DNA of 64,000 nucleotides from Datnioides undecimradiatus. Taxonomy: Eukaryota; Chordata; Actinopteri; Lobotiformes; Datnioididae. This document shows positions 1 through 11,600 of the stretch, piece by piece (position 1 is the stretch's first letter; each line of letters starts with the position of its first letter). Made by a program: the position numbers and the translations under genes. The DNA lies in NCBI GenBank assembly GCA_008933995.1, contig WARS01000052.1, positions 3,038,001-3,102,000 of the forward strand, written 5' to 3'. The notes beneath the pieces are model-generated. The model was given only the letters and a program-made list of their open reading frames with translations, was not told the origin of the DNA and did no database searches.

Positions 1-2012
1 CTGAGGTGCTGTTTTTGTGGTGTTTTGCAAAACAGTTTAGAGGTGCACTGCTGGCACCATGCGGACTGGAGTCGCTTAACACCCACTACTCCGTCTCCCA
101 TGCGCCACATGCAGAGCGGCTGCTGAGCCAAGGGCGACACCTAGTGGTGAAACCTGGTCTGGCGATCTGGTGTTACTTCTTACTTTGAAGGCGGTTTGGA
201 TTTCTTTAACACTGCTCAAACCCTGCTGTTATTAATGTGAGGAAAAAATAACCTAAAAGGCAACGAGAGTACAGAGTTTTCACGTTTTAAAGAGCCATAA
301 CTAACACCTACAAGCACATCATGTCGAGGAAAGCTGAAAAACATATAACCATTGACAACAAATAATCACATTTTAACAGCGGCCAACGTGGAACAACTTT
401 AACACATTTTGGTTTTAACAGGAGGGTTTTTATAGCGGTGGAAAAACGTTAAAAAGACGCCTGTTCGCAGCTTAAATAAAACGTAGACAGGAAAGCGTTA
501 CGCCAAACTCCCTTAAAGAAATGTCACATATTAAAATTCCTCATGTTTCCGTAAAAATACAAAACCCTAAAAACACAGGATAAAGAGCATCACATGCTTT
601 TAGCCTTCTTGTCAATTCGGCATCAATTTAATGCGTACATATCAACCGTATTTCCGTATATACTTAACATTTTTAATTCGTCGCGCTACCAGTCTCCGTT
701 GAGTAGCTGCGCTATTTTACCATGAGAAGACTGTGAGAATGAGTTGAACAGTTTCAACAATTAAAGATATCTCACAGAAATAAAAGCATGTTGGTTGATC
801 AGGAACACGCCGATTTAAACACCGATCCCAACACCGTCAATTCACTGTCCGTCGTGTGTATGACGGTAAATAATACGTTTTTTCAGTGATTACTACGGAA
901 AATACATGATTTGCAGCTCGATGTTTGGTGTGCTCCTACCTTCCGATAACATTTAACGTTTGGCCAAGACGGGAGAGGAACTGACTTGAGACAGCTCTGA
1001 CTGGACTTTATAACCACCTTACAGATGATTAACTGTGAAGATATTGAACTTACAAGATCATGAAGTTTAGACACAGAAGCACACACTTGCTCCAATAACC
1101 GTCACTGCTAAAATCACATTGGCGCCATGTTCTACGTCATTTCCTCCTGCGAGTAAACTTGGGTTATTACGGTAATGGCATTACGGAGTTTTCCCACACA
1201 GAATTGAACATTTAATTCAGAATTAACAGATTAATCACTATAAATATGTTATACAAGGCCTATATAAAAGTTACAGAACATATTACCTCGGATTTGCCCC
1301 ACATATTAACCAGGATAACAAGCTGATTATAAAAAAGGCCATTTATGACCCCCCAGGAACAGCTCTGAACAGATATATGCTTAAAATTGGCTCCCAACAT
1401 TTTGTGGCTTATGAGCCTGTTTGAATTATACATTACTTCCTATATGTTGCTGCAACTGAGCCAAAATCTGTACAACTTAACGTTTTTATATTATTCTCCT
1501 TCATTCTCTGCAAGTTATCCGTCCCTATGTGATGTTAAGGTGTGGGTGTATTTCTTCTAAAATACCTGACCTCACCTACCTGCCTAAGATTTGACATAAA
1601 TGAGGTGAGGTAGGTAGGTTGGTAATTTCCTTTCTTCTTCATCCTTCTTTGATGACGACGATTGTTTCCTCAACAAGTATAAACCAACATAAGGTGTATA
1701 ATAATTACACAACATGACTCTGTATGAGTGTTGGCATCCCATGATGGCAAAGTACAGTGTACTGCTTGTGTCTGAATTTGCCGCAGTGAATTTATTATTC
1801 TGCCCTTTGCACGATGGCATGTTTTGCTGTGATGTAAGTGATCAAAGGAGAAGCAGGTGTTCCGGCTCTCCTGCCTCTCAAACCGACCACGATGGCAGTC
1901 GAGCAGCAAACACCCGCAAAGGTTAGTTACTCAGCTGCTAAGCTGAATTATTTGCCATTAGAAATGTCAGCAAATATGACATTTTTAAAAAGTGTATATA
2001 TAGCTGAGATTT

Positions 2013-2013
<1 letters not shown>

Positions 2014-2061
<48 letters not shown>
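2014..2061. repeat. (CA)n microsatellite
   Basis: An uninterrupted CA dinucleotide run of about 24 units. It lies in intergenic DNA, and the histidine/threonine-rich open frame across it is an artefact of the repeat. Confidence 0.95.
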
Positions 2062-2062
<1 letters not shown>

Positions 2063-4177
2063 CATACCTATTAGAAATGAAGGATTATTACTTTTCATGA
2101 AAGGTGACATGTTTGTGTTGTATTGCTGCCCTTTGATCAGGGTATGTCACCCTAAAAAATATGTACTTCTCAGTATAACAAAGCCACCAAGATGACTGTC
2201 TAACAACACAATGTATGTTTTGTGGCGACAGGAAACAGGAAATGAGTGAAGCAGTGAGAGCACAGGACCACCGTGTAATCCTTGTTTAAACCGAAACCCT
2301 GATGGATACTGTCTGCATCTGTCCATCAGGTGGCAGTGACGTACAATAGCACAACTCATAACACTACAGCTCCCTGTGCACTATACTGAGGAGTCAACCG
2401 CTAAGTTGACACACAGTGGAGTCAGGTCTCAGGTCCTGGTGACACTTCACAGTAGCACAACAAGACAAATGCATCAGGGCTCCTTCACTACAGCTGTTCT
2501 CTCCACTTTCCTCAGTGATTTGACGACATTAATGAAATTAATTGAGGGAAACTTCAGCTGTGCTCATGCATAAAGAGAGTTGACATGAACGTTGAGTTAT
2601 TATCATTAACGATGGCCCCAGATGAATCAGTTCCTTCACTTTTAGCTTTTTAAATATCATCTAATGCGTGATGCACATGCATAAAGGCAGAAACACTGAA
2701 CACTAAATACAATAGGGAGGTCAGACTAATAAAAAGTGGGTGGATCTAATTAACAAATGAGCCACGGATGAAAGAAAACAGACAGGAAATAGACAAACAT
2801 AGGAAAATAAGGATGAGAGATGAAGGAAGCCTCCTTCAACATAAAACAGGAAATACCTGAATTGAAAACAAACCGTAAGAACTTGATGAGCTGAAGATGT
2901 TTTTTGACTCGCGTGACAAAATGAGACAGCGTTTATTAACTATTATAGCTACAACAACGTTTTTTAAGGCATGTACACAGGGAAAAAAAGTAAATAATTA
3001 TTCATGAAGGATAAATAACCACACTAATCAGAACTGGAGCCAAATCCACATCATAGAAAAACATCCTTCACTGACTTTCCTCACTCTTGGAAGTCGTTCA
3101 TCAACCCTATTTTTACTCTACAGTTTATTTATTCCTCCAGCAGTCAGCCATTTCCTGCCCTATTTCCCTATTACGTACAGTAGTGACTACATGTCATGAT
3201 TATTGCATTATGTAAGTCTCATATCTGAGTGATCCAGTATGTGTCTGCTGGGGTCTTGCTTCAGGGGGTTTTAATGTCAGCGTTCTACCACTACAGTACA
3301 TCTGTGGAGCCCTTTGAGTGCAAAGCCATCTTGAAAAGTATCAGAGCACATCTATGTGTTACAATAAATGGTCTTAGATCCTTTGATACAAGTTTCTCTG
3401 ACTGAACATCAAAGGCGAATGCCGCTGATTACAATGATGCACATCAGACTTTACAAGAAAGGAGCATAACCTTGAATATGTGGAGTCTTTGGGCTGCAGC
3501 ATTAGCATTTGTTTTTACCGACTACAGATGAGGCGCCCACGTTGTGCAGCCGTCACATGCTACACTCAGTTGTCAAACCAAATAAAGTCACACTCAAGCA
3601 ATGTGTACAGATATGAGCATACAGGATTTAAACATAATTTTGCTGCAGGTTGTGACACAAAACATTTTATTCATCGCGCACGGAGCAGAGTCACATTTTA
3701 CACCCTGACATCAAATTTTAATGGTTAGCTCTTTAGCCTCGGGTTTTTAGCAAAGTATTTACCTGATGTTTGTCTGAGCCTCGCCAAATAGTGTTTGCCT
3801 CTGCGCATTTTGTCCCGTAGCACTGACAAGTCCTGTACTGGGCTTCAGGGCTGTGGCTAAGCATAAGAAAAATGGACAAGGGAAAAGATGAAGAAACATG
3901 TTGCAACCTGTGCTGAGCCAAAAATCTGTCAGGGGAACAAGATGAGTGGTTATGACGCTTTATTTTAATCCTGTTTGCATAGTTAAGGCTATATTATGCT
4001 ATGGCACTGATCATGTTCAGAACCTTGTACTCCCTCTTTAATATTAGGCCTCTTTTGACAAGACAGTGATTTTGCATTTAATTGGGGGTCTTTTGGAAAG
4101 TCTATCAAATAGTTATAAAATCAAAAAGAACTGCACCAGAGAGACGCAAAAGAAGATTTTATAAAAATGTTAAAATA

Positions 4178-4490
4178 ATATCAGTGAGACACAAACTGAC
4201 CACACAGCAAGACAAACTGACTTCATAGAAACTCAAACTGATCACAAAGACACACAAACTGACCAGAAAAAGACATGCAAACTCACAAACTGACTACAAA
4301 GAGACACAAAAGTGATCACAAAGAGATGCAAATAGACTACGAAGGGAGACAAACAGGCCACATGGACACACACGGTGCACAAATAGGCAAAAAAACACCT
4401 ACACACAAGCACGACCCGACAACAAAGAGATGCAACAATAATACAAAAAGACATAAAACAACCTCAGTGAGACACAAAGGAGAGCAGGAT
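4178..4490. repeat. Degenerate GACACAAA/CTGACCACA tandem array
   Basis: Short motifs of the type GAGACACAAA and CTGACCACAAA recur many times with frequent substitutions, giving a diverged minisatellite about 310 bp long. Similar arrays are common in fish introns and intergenic DNA. Open frames on both strands here are products of the repeat. Confidence 0.7.
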
Positions 4491-6104
4491 GCGACCACAA
4501 ATGATGTGACAGTCCGGGTTTCTTACTCCTTTGTCTCATAATCTGTTCACTATGATACAGTACTTTAGTTCGGGCAAATAACCAAAACACCAATGCTAGA
4601 TTTACATCACTCCTTTTGTACTGGATACGACTAATGTAGTGTTGTGTTCGTGCTGTATTAATGTTCACTTCACTGGGGGGAGGGTATGCTTTTTACGTAC
4701 GGGAAATCCTGAATGAAAGCTCGTCAGCAAATAGAAACCCTGACTCACCAGCTTTGGATCTCTGGCCCCTCTCTGCTGTTTGCGAGTCTTTCATCATGTA
4801 TAACAATCACAGTTCAGCGAGGGCTGGCGAGCACCAGTATCCCCGTGCTGTTTGCTGATGCACTCGTGATGTTACGCACATGTTACATACGTACAGTTAA
4901 AGGCGTGCAAACAAATCCTGGCAGGCAAATGCATTTCATTTGATCAGTGGTAATGAGTTTTACTTCTGCTAGTTAGATTTGAAACAGTTGGTCAATTAAT
5001 CAATTATTGCATCAATAGGAAATTAGTCATCACTTTCTTTTTTTTCGCAACATTTTAATATTTGAGTCATTTACGAAGGAAAAATGGCAAAAAGTTTAAT
5101 ATCTCCAGCTTCTGAAATGTGAATGTCTTCGGTTTTTTGTCTTCTTTTGCAGTTAAAACGTTATTATCTTTCAATTTTGGACATTTCAACGACATTTTAA
5201 GACAACAATCAGTCAATAAATCAATGATAAAATGAATCCTTACATACAAATCGAACAGCGGCTTCATCTGACATCTGCTTTCTCCAGCTTTCGGTTTAGA
5301 CACGTTGACAGTACAGACGGTTCTCGCTTGTGAAAACAGGAGCTTGAATAGGACACGTTGGCTCCTTTGGCGATCAAACACGCTTCTGTTTTCACTCTAC
5401 ACAACGTGTTCCCTGTTGATCAATAGATACACATCTCTGCTCCGCAAAATTGAAATCAGTGGTCAAACAGGAAATGCAAAAGCCTTGTCTGAATGCAAAC
5501 ATCCAATATGTTTTAAAAAATAGGCCATTAGCCAAAAGGCATCAGTGGACTCACACAAACCCTTTGTTGACCTCTGTTTGTGTTTTAGGATTAGCTTTAT
5601 GGGAAACCCATGCTACACCGATTACAGAAACCTGATAATGTGCCACCTTGTATATCAGGAGGTTTGTTTTAAGACACTGGGACACAGATTCACACCTGGA
5701 GCTTTCTGAATGTTAAATGTTCCTGTAAATCACCTTCCACAAGCTGAAGGTTGAATCCCGATGTCCTCATTCTTGGGGAACTTGGTCTTTAGGGAGAAGG
5801 TTTTGCTTTTTTAACACTTGCCTGCTCCACATTCACACCCGGAAACTGTCTCGCATAGCCCCATTTGTAAATCGCTGACCATAAACCAGCTCTAGTGGAG
5901 CAACATGGAAATATATGGATTCAATCGAGGATACAAAGATCGTAACCGCATTCTGGAGATTATTACCTTTGTCCCCTGACCATAACCCATCTCATTTGCC
6001 TTGGCGCTACTGCATCATCTGTGTTTTTGAAATAATTAATTACTGACAACGTGCTACGTTCTCAGGCAAACACACCAAAGCATATCCCATCATAACATGC
6101 ATAA

Positions 6105-6260
6105 ACTCAAGCACTGTACTTAAGTGTAGTTTTGACCTACTTGGACTTAATTTGAGTATTACCATGTTATAGAGCAGTACTTTGTATTCAGATGCAAATA
6201 TGTTACCTTTTACTCCATTACATTTGTCTGACAGCTTTAGTTACTAGTTACTGTATGTGA
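6105..6260. repeat. Decayed 'ACTTAAGT...TACTCCATTACATTTG' interspersed repeat
   Basis: The segment with GCACTGTACTTAAGT, then TTTTACTCCATTACATTTG and CAGCTTTAGTTACT, resembles a very abundant teleost non-autonomous repeat that I recognise by pattern. Related fragments occur near 7990-8075, 15520-15640 and 16185-16262. No ends or target-site duplications could be defined. Confidence 0.45.
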
Positions 6261-7129
6261 AAACTGGACCCAGATGGTCCAGAGCGTAAGTAAATACAAG
6301 TGTTGTGGTTTTCACTTTTTTTTTAAACTATAAGACTGTTTCTAATCCAAACAAATACTTAAAAATACAACCCCAGAGAGACCAGCCTTGAAATTCATTG
6401 TCACAAATTTAAAAAAAAATGTTTTCTGAGCTCGTGAAATATTTAATTTTCAGTTAGATGTAGCTCTCACGGGACACCGACGCTGCAAACATATGATGAT
6501 CTTATAGATGACGAGGCTTTGCTGCAGATTAAACCACTCAACAGCATGTAAAGTAGTTAAAAGTAGTACAGCTGTAAACATCTGCAGCGGTAAAATGCAA
6601 CATACACATTAATTTAGCAGTAATATTAATCCAAACCCATCAGATTTTCCCATCAGAACAGTTTTAGATACTTTAGCGAGGTTTTGAATACAGGGCTTTC
6701 ACAGCTGAACATGAAACGAACAAATCTGTCATTGCACTGATGCTTTCAAATGTCTCACTGGCTGGTCCATGAATGGCTGCTATTGGTTTGGATGCGAAAG
6801 AAGATGATGCAAAGGTTGAAAGTTGATAAACATCTGAACGTTCAGTGTCATTCACACAATCACAGTCCTTCACCTTGCACCTTCTAACATGTTTAACTGA
6901 ATCACACATCCTTGACCTTATCATTTCCATGGATAGTGATGTTAGAACGTCAGTGATGACACTCTGTCAGACCATCAACGTGGTTCTTCTGTGTTCTCTT
7001 AGCTAGTGGCTGTGGCATCTCCAGTAGACCATGTCTAGAACTGGCACTTCTGCAAAACATCACTGCAGTCCTTTCAGTCCCCCTAATCTGAGAGCAGCAG
7101 TTATTATCAGTAGTGACAGTCTAACATCA

Positions 7130-7545
7130 ACAGTGACAACAATAAATCCTTAGTCCGAGTACTTCTGGACATTAGACCTGCTTTCGACACCAGTTTATGA
7201 TGGGGTCCAGGAAAGAGCAAGAGACTGGGTGGGTCTGTCTAACATGTTTCCCCCAAGGCTTAAATCATTCCTGCATATTCAGCATTTTATATTTACACTT
7301 TTACTTCATCAGTCATGAACTGTGCAGTGGAGAGTGGAGTCCCACAGGGCTCCACTCTAGGTGCTCTTCTATTTAACCTAAATGCTTCCCCCTGCAAACG
7401 TGACATCAGTTATCAGTTGTGGATGACTGTGTTTGTTCCTTTGAACATTCAGCTGTTTCATGTTTTATATGGAAAACACTCTAAATTGATTTTGTATGAT
7501 TTAATGCTACACAAATAAAATTTTAATTGAACTGAAATAAAGAAG
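7130..7545 (+). mobile_element. 5'-truncated, decayed LINE fragment (reverse transcriptase end and 3' tail)
   Basis: Around 7160-7190 the DNA reads LLDIRPAFDT, like the reverse-transcriptase motif LLDLSAAFDT. At 7325-7370 it reads VESGVPQGSTLGALLFNL, the block just before the YADD catalytic site. The catalytic segment itself is degraded to ISYQLWMTV. The fragment ends with an ACACAAATAAAATTTTAATTGAACTGAA tail at 7509-7536, typical of teleost non-LTR elements of the L2/Rex type. Stops and frameshifts make it a dead remnant. Confidence 0.65.
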
Positions 7546-8239
7546 CTTGAACGCGACTTCACAATAAGATGATCTTCAAAATAGCGGGGGGATTATTTTT
7601 TTGTAACTGACTAATCAAATAATTAAGTTATCATTCAAGTCCTGTCTAAATTCATACATATTGATGTTGCATTTTACTGGTGCAGATTTTCCTACAAATG
7701 ATCGGTTAATCAGACCAACATGCACTAAACCTGGGGCTTTTGGGGCTCCGGTGCTTTTGCCTGCTTTGCCTGACTGCTAATCCAGGCAAGGTGTAACGAG
7801 TATTCAGGTCTTCTACTTAAGAGAACTATCAAAACAACAGTGTTTCAGTACGCAGTTATAAATGAAACCCCCACAGTCAAAATCTGCATAAATAAATACA
7901 AGTATTGTTATCAGGCACCTTTCAAACAAAGTCCTATTTGCTAGTTTAACTGAACAATATCATATTTTTTCTGGATGCTGACTTATGTAGTGGAGAGAAA
8001 CTACTCAAAAGTACAGCAAAGGAGTACTTCACCACTGTCAGTTCAGTATTTGAGTAAGTAAACACTTTCCACCGCTGGTAAAAATGCCCTTTGTATGGTA
8101 ATATATTATGTCCTTTGGTAAATATTAAATCATTTGCCTGTTGGGCAGTGAATATATTAAGACCTTGTTGGAGACACACAGTCTACAGTAGTTGTTTGGC
8201 AGTTATTAACGTTTGCAAAACAGGTTGTGACTGGAAATT

Positions 8240-8581
8240 AGGCCATTGGCTGGTTTGTCACGCGTCCCCACCGTCTTCTCCCTGAATGGAGGCATTCATT
8301 CACCTGATTTTGAGACGGAGAGAGAGAGAAAGAGAGGCTGGGAGGGAGAGAGAGAGAAAGAGAGAGAGAGAGAGCAGATGTGCGACAGCAGCTCTTCACT
8401 CCTGCAAGTTTGCAGCTCGCGGGGACATCGAGGTTTCATCTATTTTAGGTTGACATTTTCATACCGAGGCTATAAAAGAAGAAGTGAGTCTCCAGGAGTC
8501 GCAGAGGAACAAATAACCTGGATTTGCGCGCATCCTCATCATCATCATCCGATGAGGGACATAAAGAAGACAGATAAGAAC
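8240..8581 (+). promoter_or_regulatory. ghrhr: Putative ghrhr 5' UTR / proximal promoter with purine (GA)n tract
   Basis: Upstream of the ghrhr start lie an inverted CCAAT box (ATTGG near 8244-8248) and a purine-only GA/GGA tract at about 8313-8374. The frame of the first coding exon is open back to 8246, but no family protein sequence is recognisable upstream of 8552. I therefore treat the stretch as 5' UTR and promoter. No TATA box was placed and the transcription start is unknown. Confidence 0.4.
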
Positions 8582-8665
8582 ATGGAAATGTGTTGTAAGG
8601 GACTACGGAGACAGGAGACGTTCATACTCATCATCTTCTATCTTCACCTGTGCTGCAGACCTATA
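8582..8665 (+). CDS. ghrhr: ghrhr exon 1: signal peptide
   Basis: The exon encodes a basic N-region (KGLRRQ), a hydrophobic core ([12 protein letters not shown]) and then RPI, and ends in phase 0 at donor ATA|GTGAGT. I prefer the ATG at 8582 because it has A at -3 and G at +4. In-frame ATGs at 8552 (weak context, 10 residues longer) and 8588 are alternatives. Confidence 0.8.
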
Positions 8666-11600
8666 GTGAGTGACACGTTTCTATTCTTTAATCATGTATG
8701 CAGTTTTCCTGCCTGGGACGAAATACTTTCATCTATGAACTGATAAAAAGCAGCTCAAAGTGCAGCTGAAGTTGACCCTTTCGCTGCTGCGCTTCGCCTT
8801 CGAAGGAAAAAAAACAAAAACACATACTCATTAGGAAACGAGCTACTTAATTAAAGACCTGATGACATTTTTTTTAATTGCAGCGCTATTACCATCATTA
8901 TCCACTGTCCTCATCTGGCTCTGCGGAGCGCACACCGCGCTTGGACAGTAAATATCCTCATTAGGCTCCTGACACTAATTAGCGGTTATCAAGGCTCGCG
9001 ACCTGCATCCATCACCGCCTTGCGTCTGGTATCAATCAAAGGGACAACAGGGGTATGGAATGTAAAAATGGGGAGCACTATGGCTGCTCCAGATGTTCAT
9101 TCTGCAGGGTTGAGCATTAATTTGCAAAAAGCACATGTTTTATAAATACTTATATTCTTATTTATGTTGTTATTAATTGAGTCAAGACTATCAATCAACG
9201 AGTTTCAGTTAGCGGAGAAATTAAAAATGCATGTTTATTTGTGACTTTTCAAGACTGCTGGCATCTTCTGACAGCAGGAGACACATTGACGATCCATCCA
9301 AAGACGAGTGTCTGTTGATGTTTGCTCGTCAGACTGTTTTTTCCCTTCACAACTCCTCCGAGCAAACCGGCGGACAGCAATGTGCGTGTGTCTGCTCCGC
9401 TGTAGATAACTTAAGTTCTCTCGCATTTTCAGGCTGAAGCAATTCATCCGGACTGCGCCATCATCTCAGAGCACCTGAGGGCTCGGGAGATTTGTAGCCA
9501 GACGAGGAGGAGCGAGGCGCGAAACGAGACCAGCGGTGGGTTCATGTGTGATGTGCGGAAACACATAATTTCACTGATAAACGGGGAGCCGTAGCAGCAC
9601 AGCGGGGGGTTTTATTTTTACTTTATTTTTAGATTAGAAAAAGGATGAGTTTAGAGATGCGCTGGCGTGCAGGCGGAAGCGCGCACAAAGGCAGACATCA
9701 ATGGAAATGATGTAGGTTAAAGTTTCTGCAGCATCTTTGAAGAGTTGAAACTACCTGGCAACTGTTAGTCTGTCCTGTGGTGTGATGAGTGAACATCGCA
9801 AACGATATGATCAGTAAGACATTCTTATGCTTTAAATGGCCAAATAAACTGAAGAAAGGTGAAGTCATCTTTTACTACAAAGGTAAAGAATTGACCTTTA
9901 ACCTCCACCGACCACCACCTACTCCTGCTAGTTCTTTTGTAAAGGCAGCAAACCTGCAACTAAAAGGTTCAGAATGTAGGATTTATTGGCTGAAATGGAA
10001 TTTAATATCAGTAATTATCTTTTCATTAGTTTATACACTAATGAAAAGATAATTACTGATATTAAATTCCATTTCAACTGAATATAAGACTAGTTGTTTT
10101 ATTGCCCTAGAATTGGCACTTTATATTTATATAAGGAGTGACCTGCTTCCACAGTGTCTACAATGATTCTACAGCAGCCCGGACTGGACAAACTAAATAC
10201 TCTGATGGTTTTCGCGGCCTCTGCAGGTTCAGCTACGCACTTGGTAAATGGAGTGTCACTTTGCTGGTTGCAGTCTGCAGCCCCACCGCTCTGTGCAATT
10301 AAATCCTGCACACTGCTCCTTGAAAATCTGACACTGACCAAAATATAAAAGTCTATATTTATAGTTGCTGGCGTTCATGTAACTTTTCACATCTTTAGCC
10401 AAGTTTTACTTGCAGCGTCAGTTTACTGGAGTTGGATCAGTGGTTGGCGAAAGGTTAAAGGCCTTAAAGTGCAGCAGAATTAACAGCTGACTTCCTGCAG
10501 TTTTATAAAAGCAAGTATTTTACAAAACAGGCACAATACATCTTTATTAATATCTGCCCATGTATTAAAGGTCCACTGCAGATCCCTTATAGGTTAAAGA
10601 CAAACTGAAAACTCAATGTATTCCTCTGCTTCGTTTTTTAATTATTATCTCCAATTACGTCATATAAGTTGAAATACCACTGAGTTTTCTACCCTTTTAT
10701 CAACTTGTAATTAAAAGGAGACACACGTTTGATGACTCATTTTGACCTTGGAGGCAGTTAATTAAATGTATCCAATCAAATGTGACTTTGGCTGACTAGT
10801 TAAGCGTACCTATCACATGATGCGCCAGAGTTGTGGTTGAATAGTCTTTATTTTGCTCAGGATGGTTCCTAACAGAGTGAAAATGACCTTGAAGTATCTC
10901 AGCAAAGAGAGCTGGATGCGTTCTCTAAATGCTGAGGGTGCATGAATGCTTCCTTTCGTATCCCCTTAAGTGTATACACTGAACCATCCTTTACAAAATA
11001 AAATGAGATCATGTCGTCCCACAATTCCTTGCGGCAGCCTTGTGTCAGCACAGTGGTTGTTTCCACAAACAAGTTTGAATCTGTGTATAGGCAAATCATG
11101 TTAATTTGAGAGTTAAACTCACAACACAAGGGTTTTAACTTGTGCGAAGGTCGATGTGAAATGAGGTAAGATGCAGTTTTGTGCTCAGATACACAGTGAA
11201 CTTTAATTATAAAAACAAAAGATTAATAAAAACAGGCCTACAGTAGATAAGTAAATAAACTGGTGTCTGATATATGTGTATAGCATTTAGGAGGCGTACT
11301 GTATATGTAAAAAACAGGTACTTAACATACACACACACACACACATACACACACAAAACATGAACAGTAACTACACTAAGTATATTGCTGAAACACAGGT
11401 ACCAACTAGATAACTTGAATCTTTGTTCTGAGACGATCAGTTTAAATATAAGCATTAGTGGCGGGCGGATCGATCCAAATATCGATATTATCGATACCAA
11501 CGTTGGTATTGATACTGATCGATACCAGTGTAATGAGATCGATACTTTACTCTTTCATCACAGAGGCAACCTGGCTGTCTGTGTATGCGTAAGTGCCGCT

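Larger units (their letters stand above)
1..8245. other. Intergenic region upstream of ghrhr-like gene
   Basis: No convincing coding exon was found here. The stretch is AT-rich and holds a (CA)n microsatellite, a degenerate AGACACAAA-type tandem array, fragments of teleost interspersed repeats and a decayed LINE tail, each listed separately. A possible minus-strand first exon near 1.0-1.15 kb is described under findings. All open frames here are short and lack family motifs. Confidence 0.6.

Noticed and set aside
1-200. Coding start at the left edge (60-aa frame)
   Set aside because: No motif or splice context; the GGCGACACCTAGTGGTGAAA words suggest repeat-derived DNA.
4242-4668. Open frames on both strands over the GACACAAA array
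   Set aside because: Repeat translation of a degenerate minisatellite.
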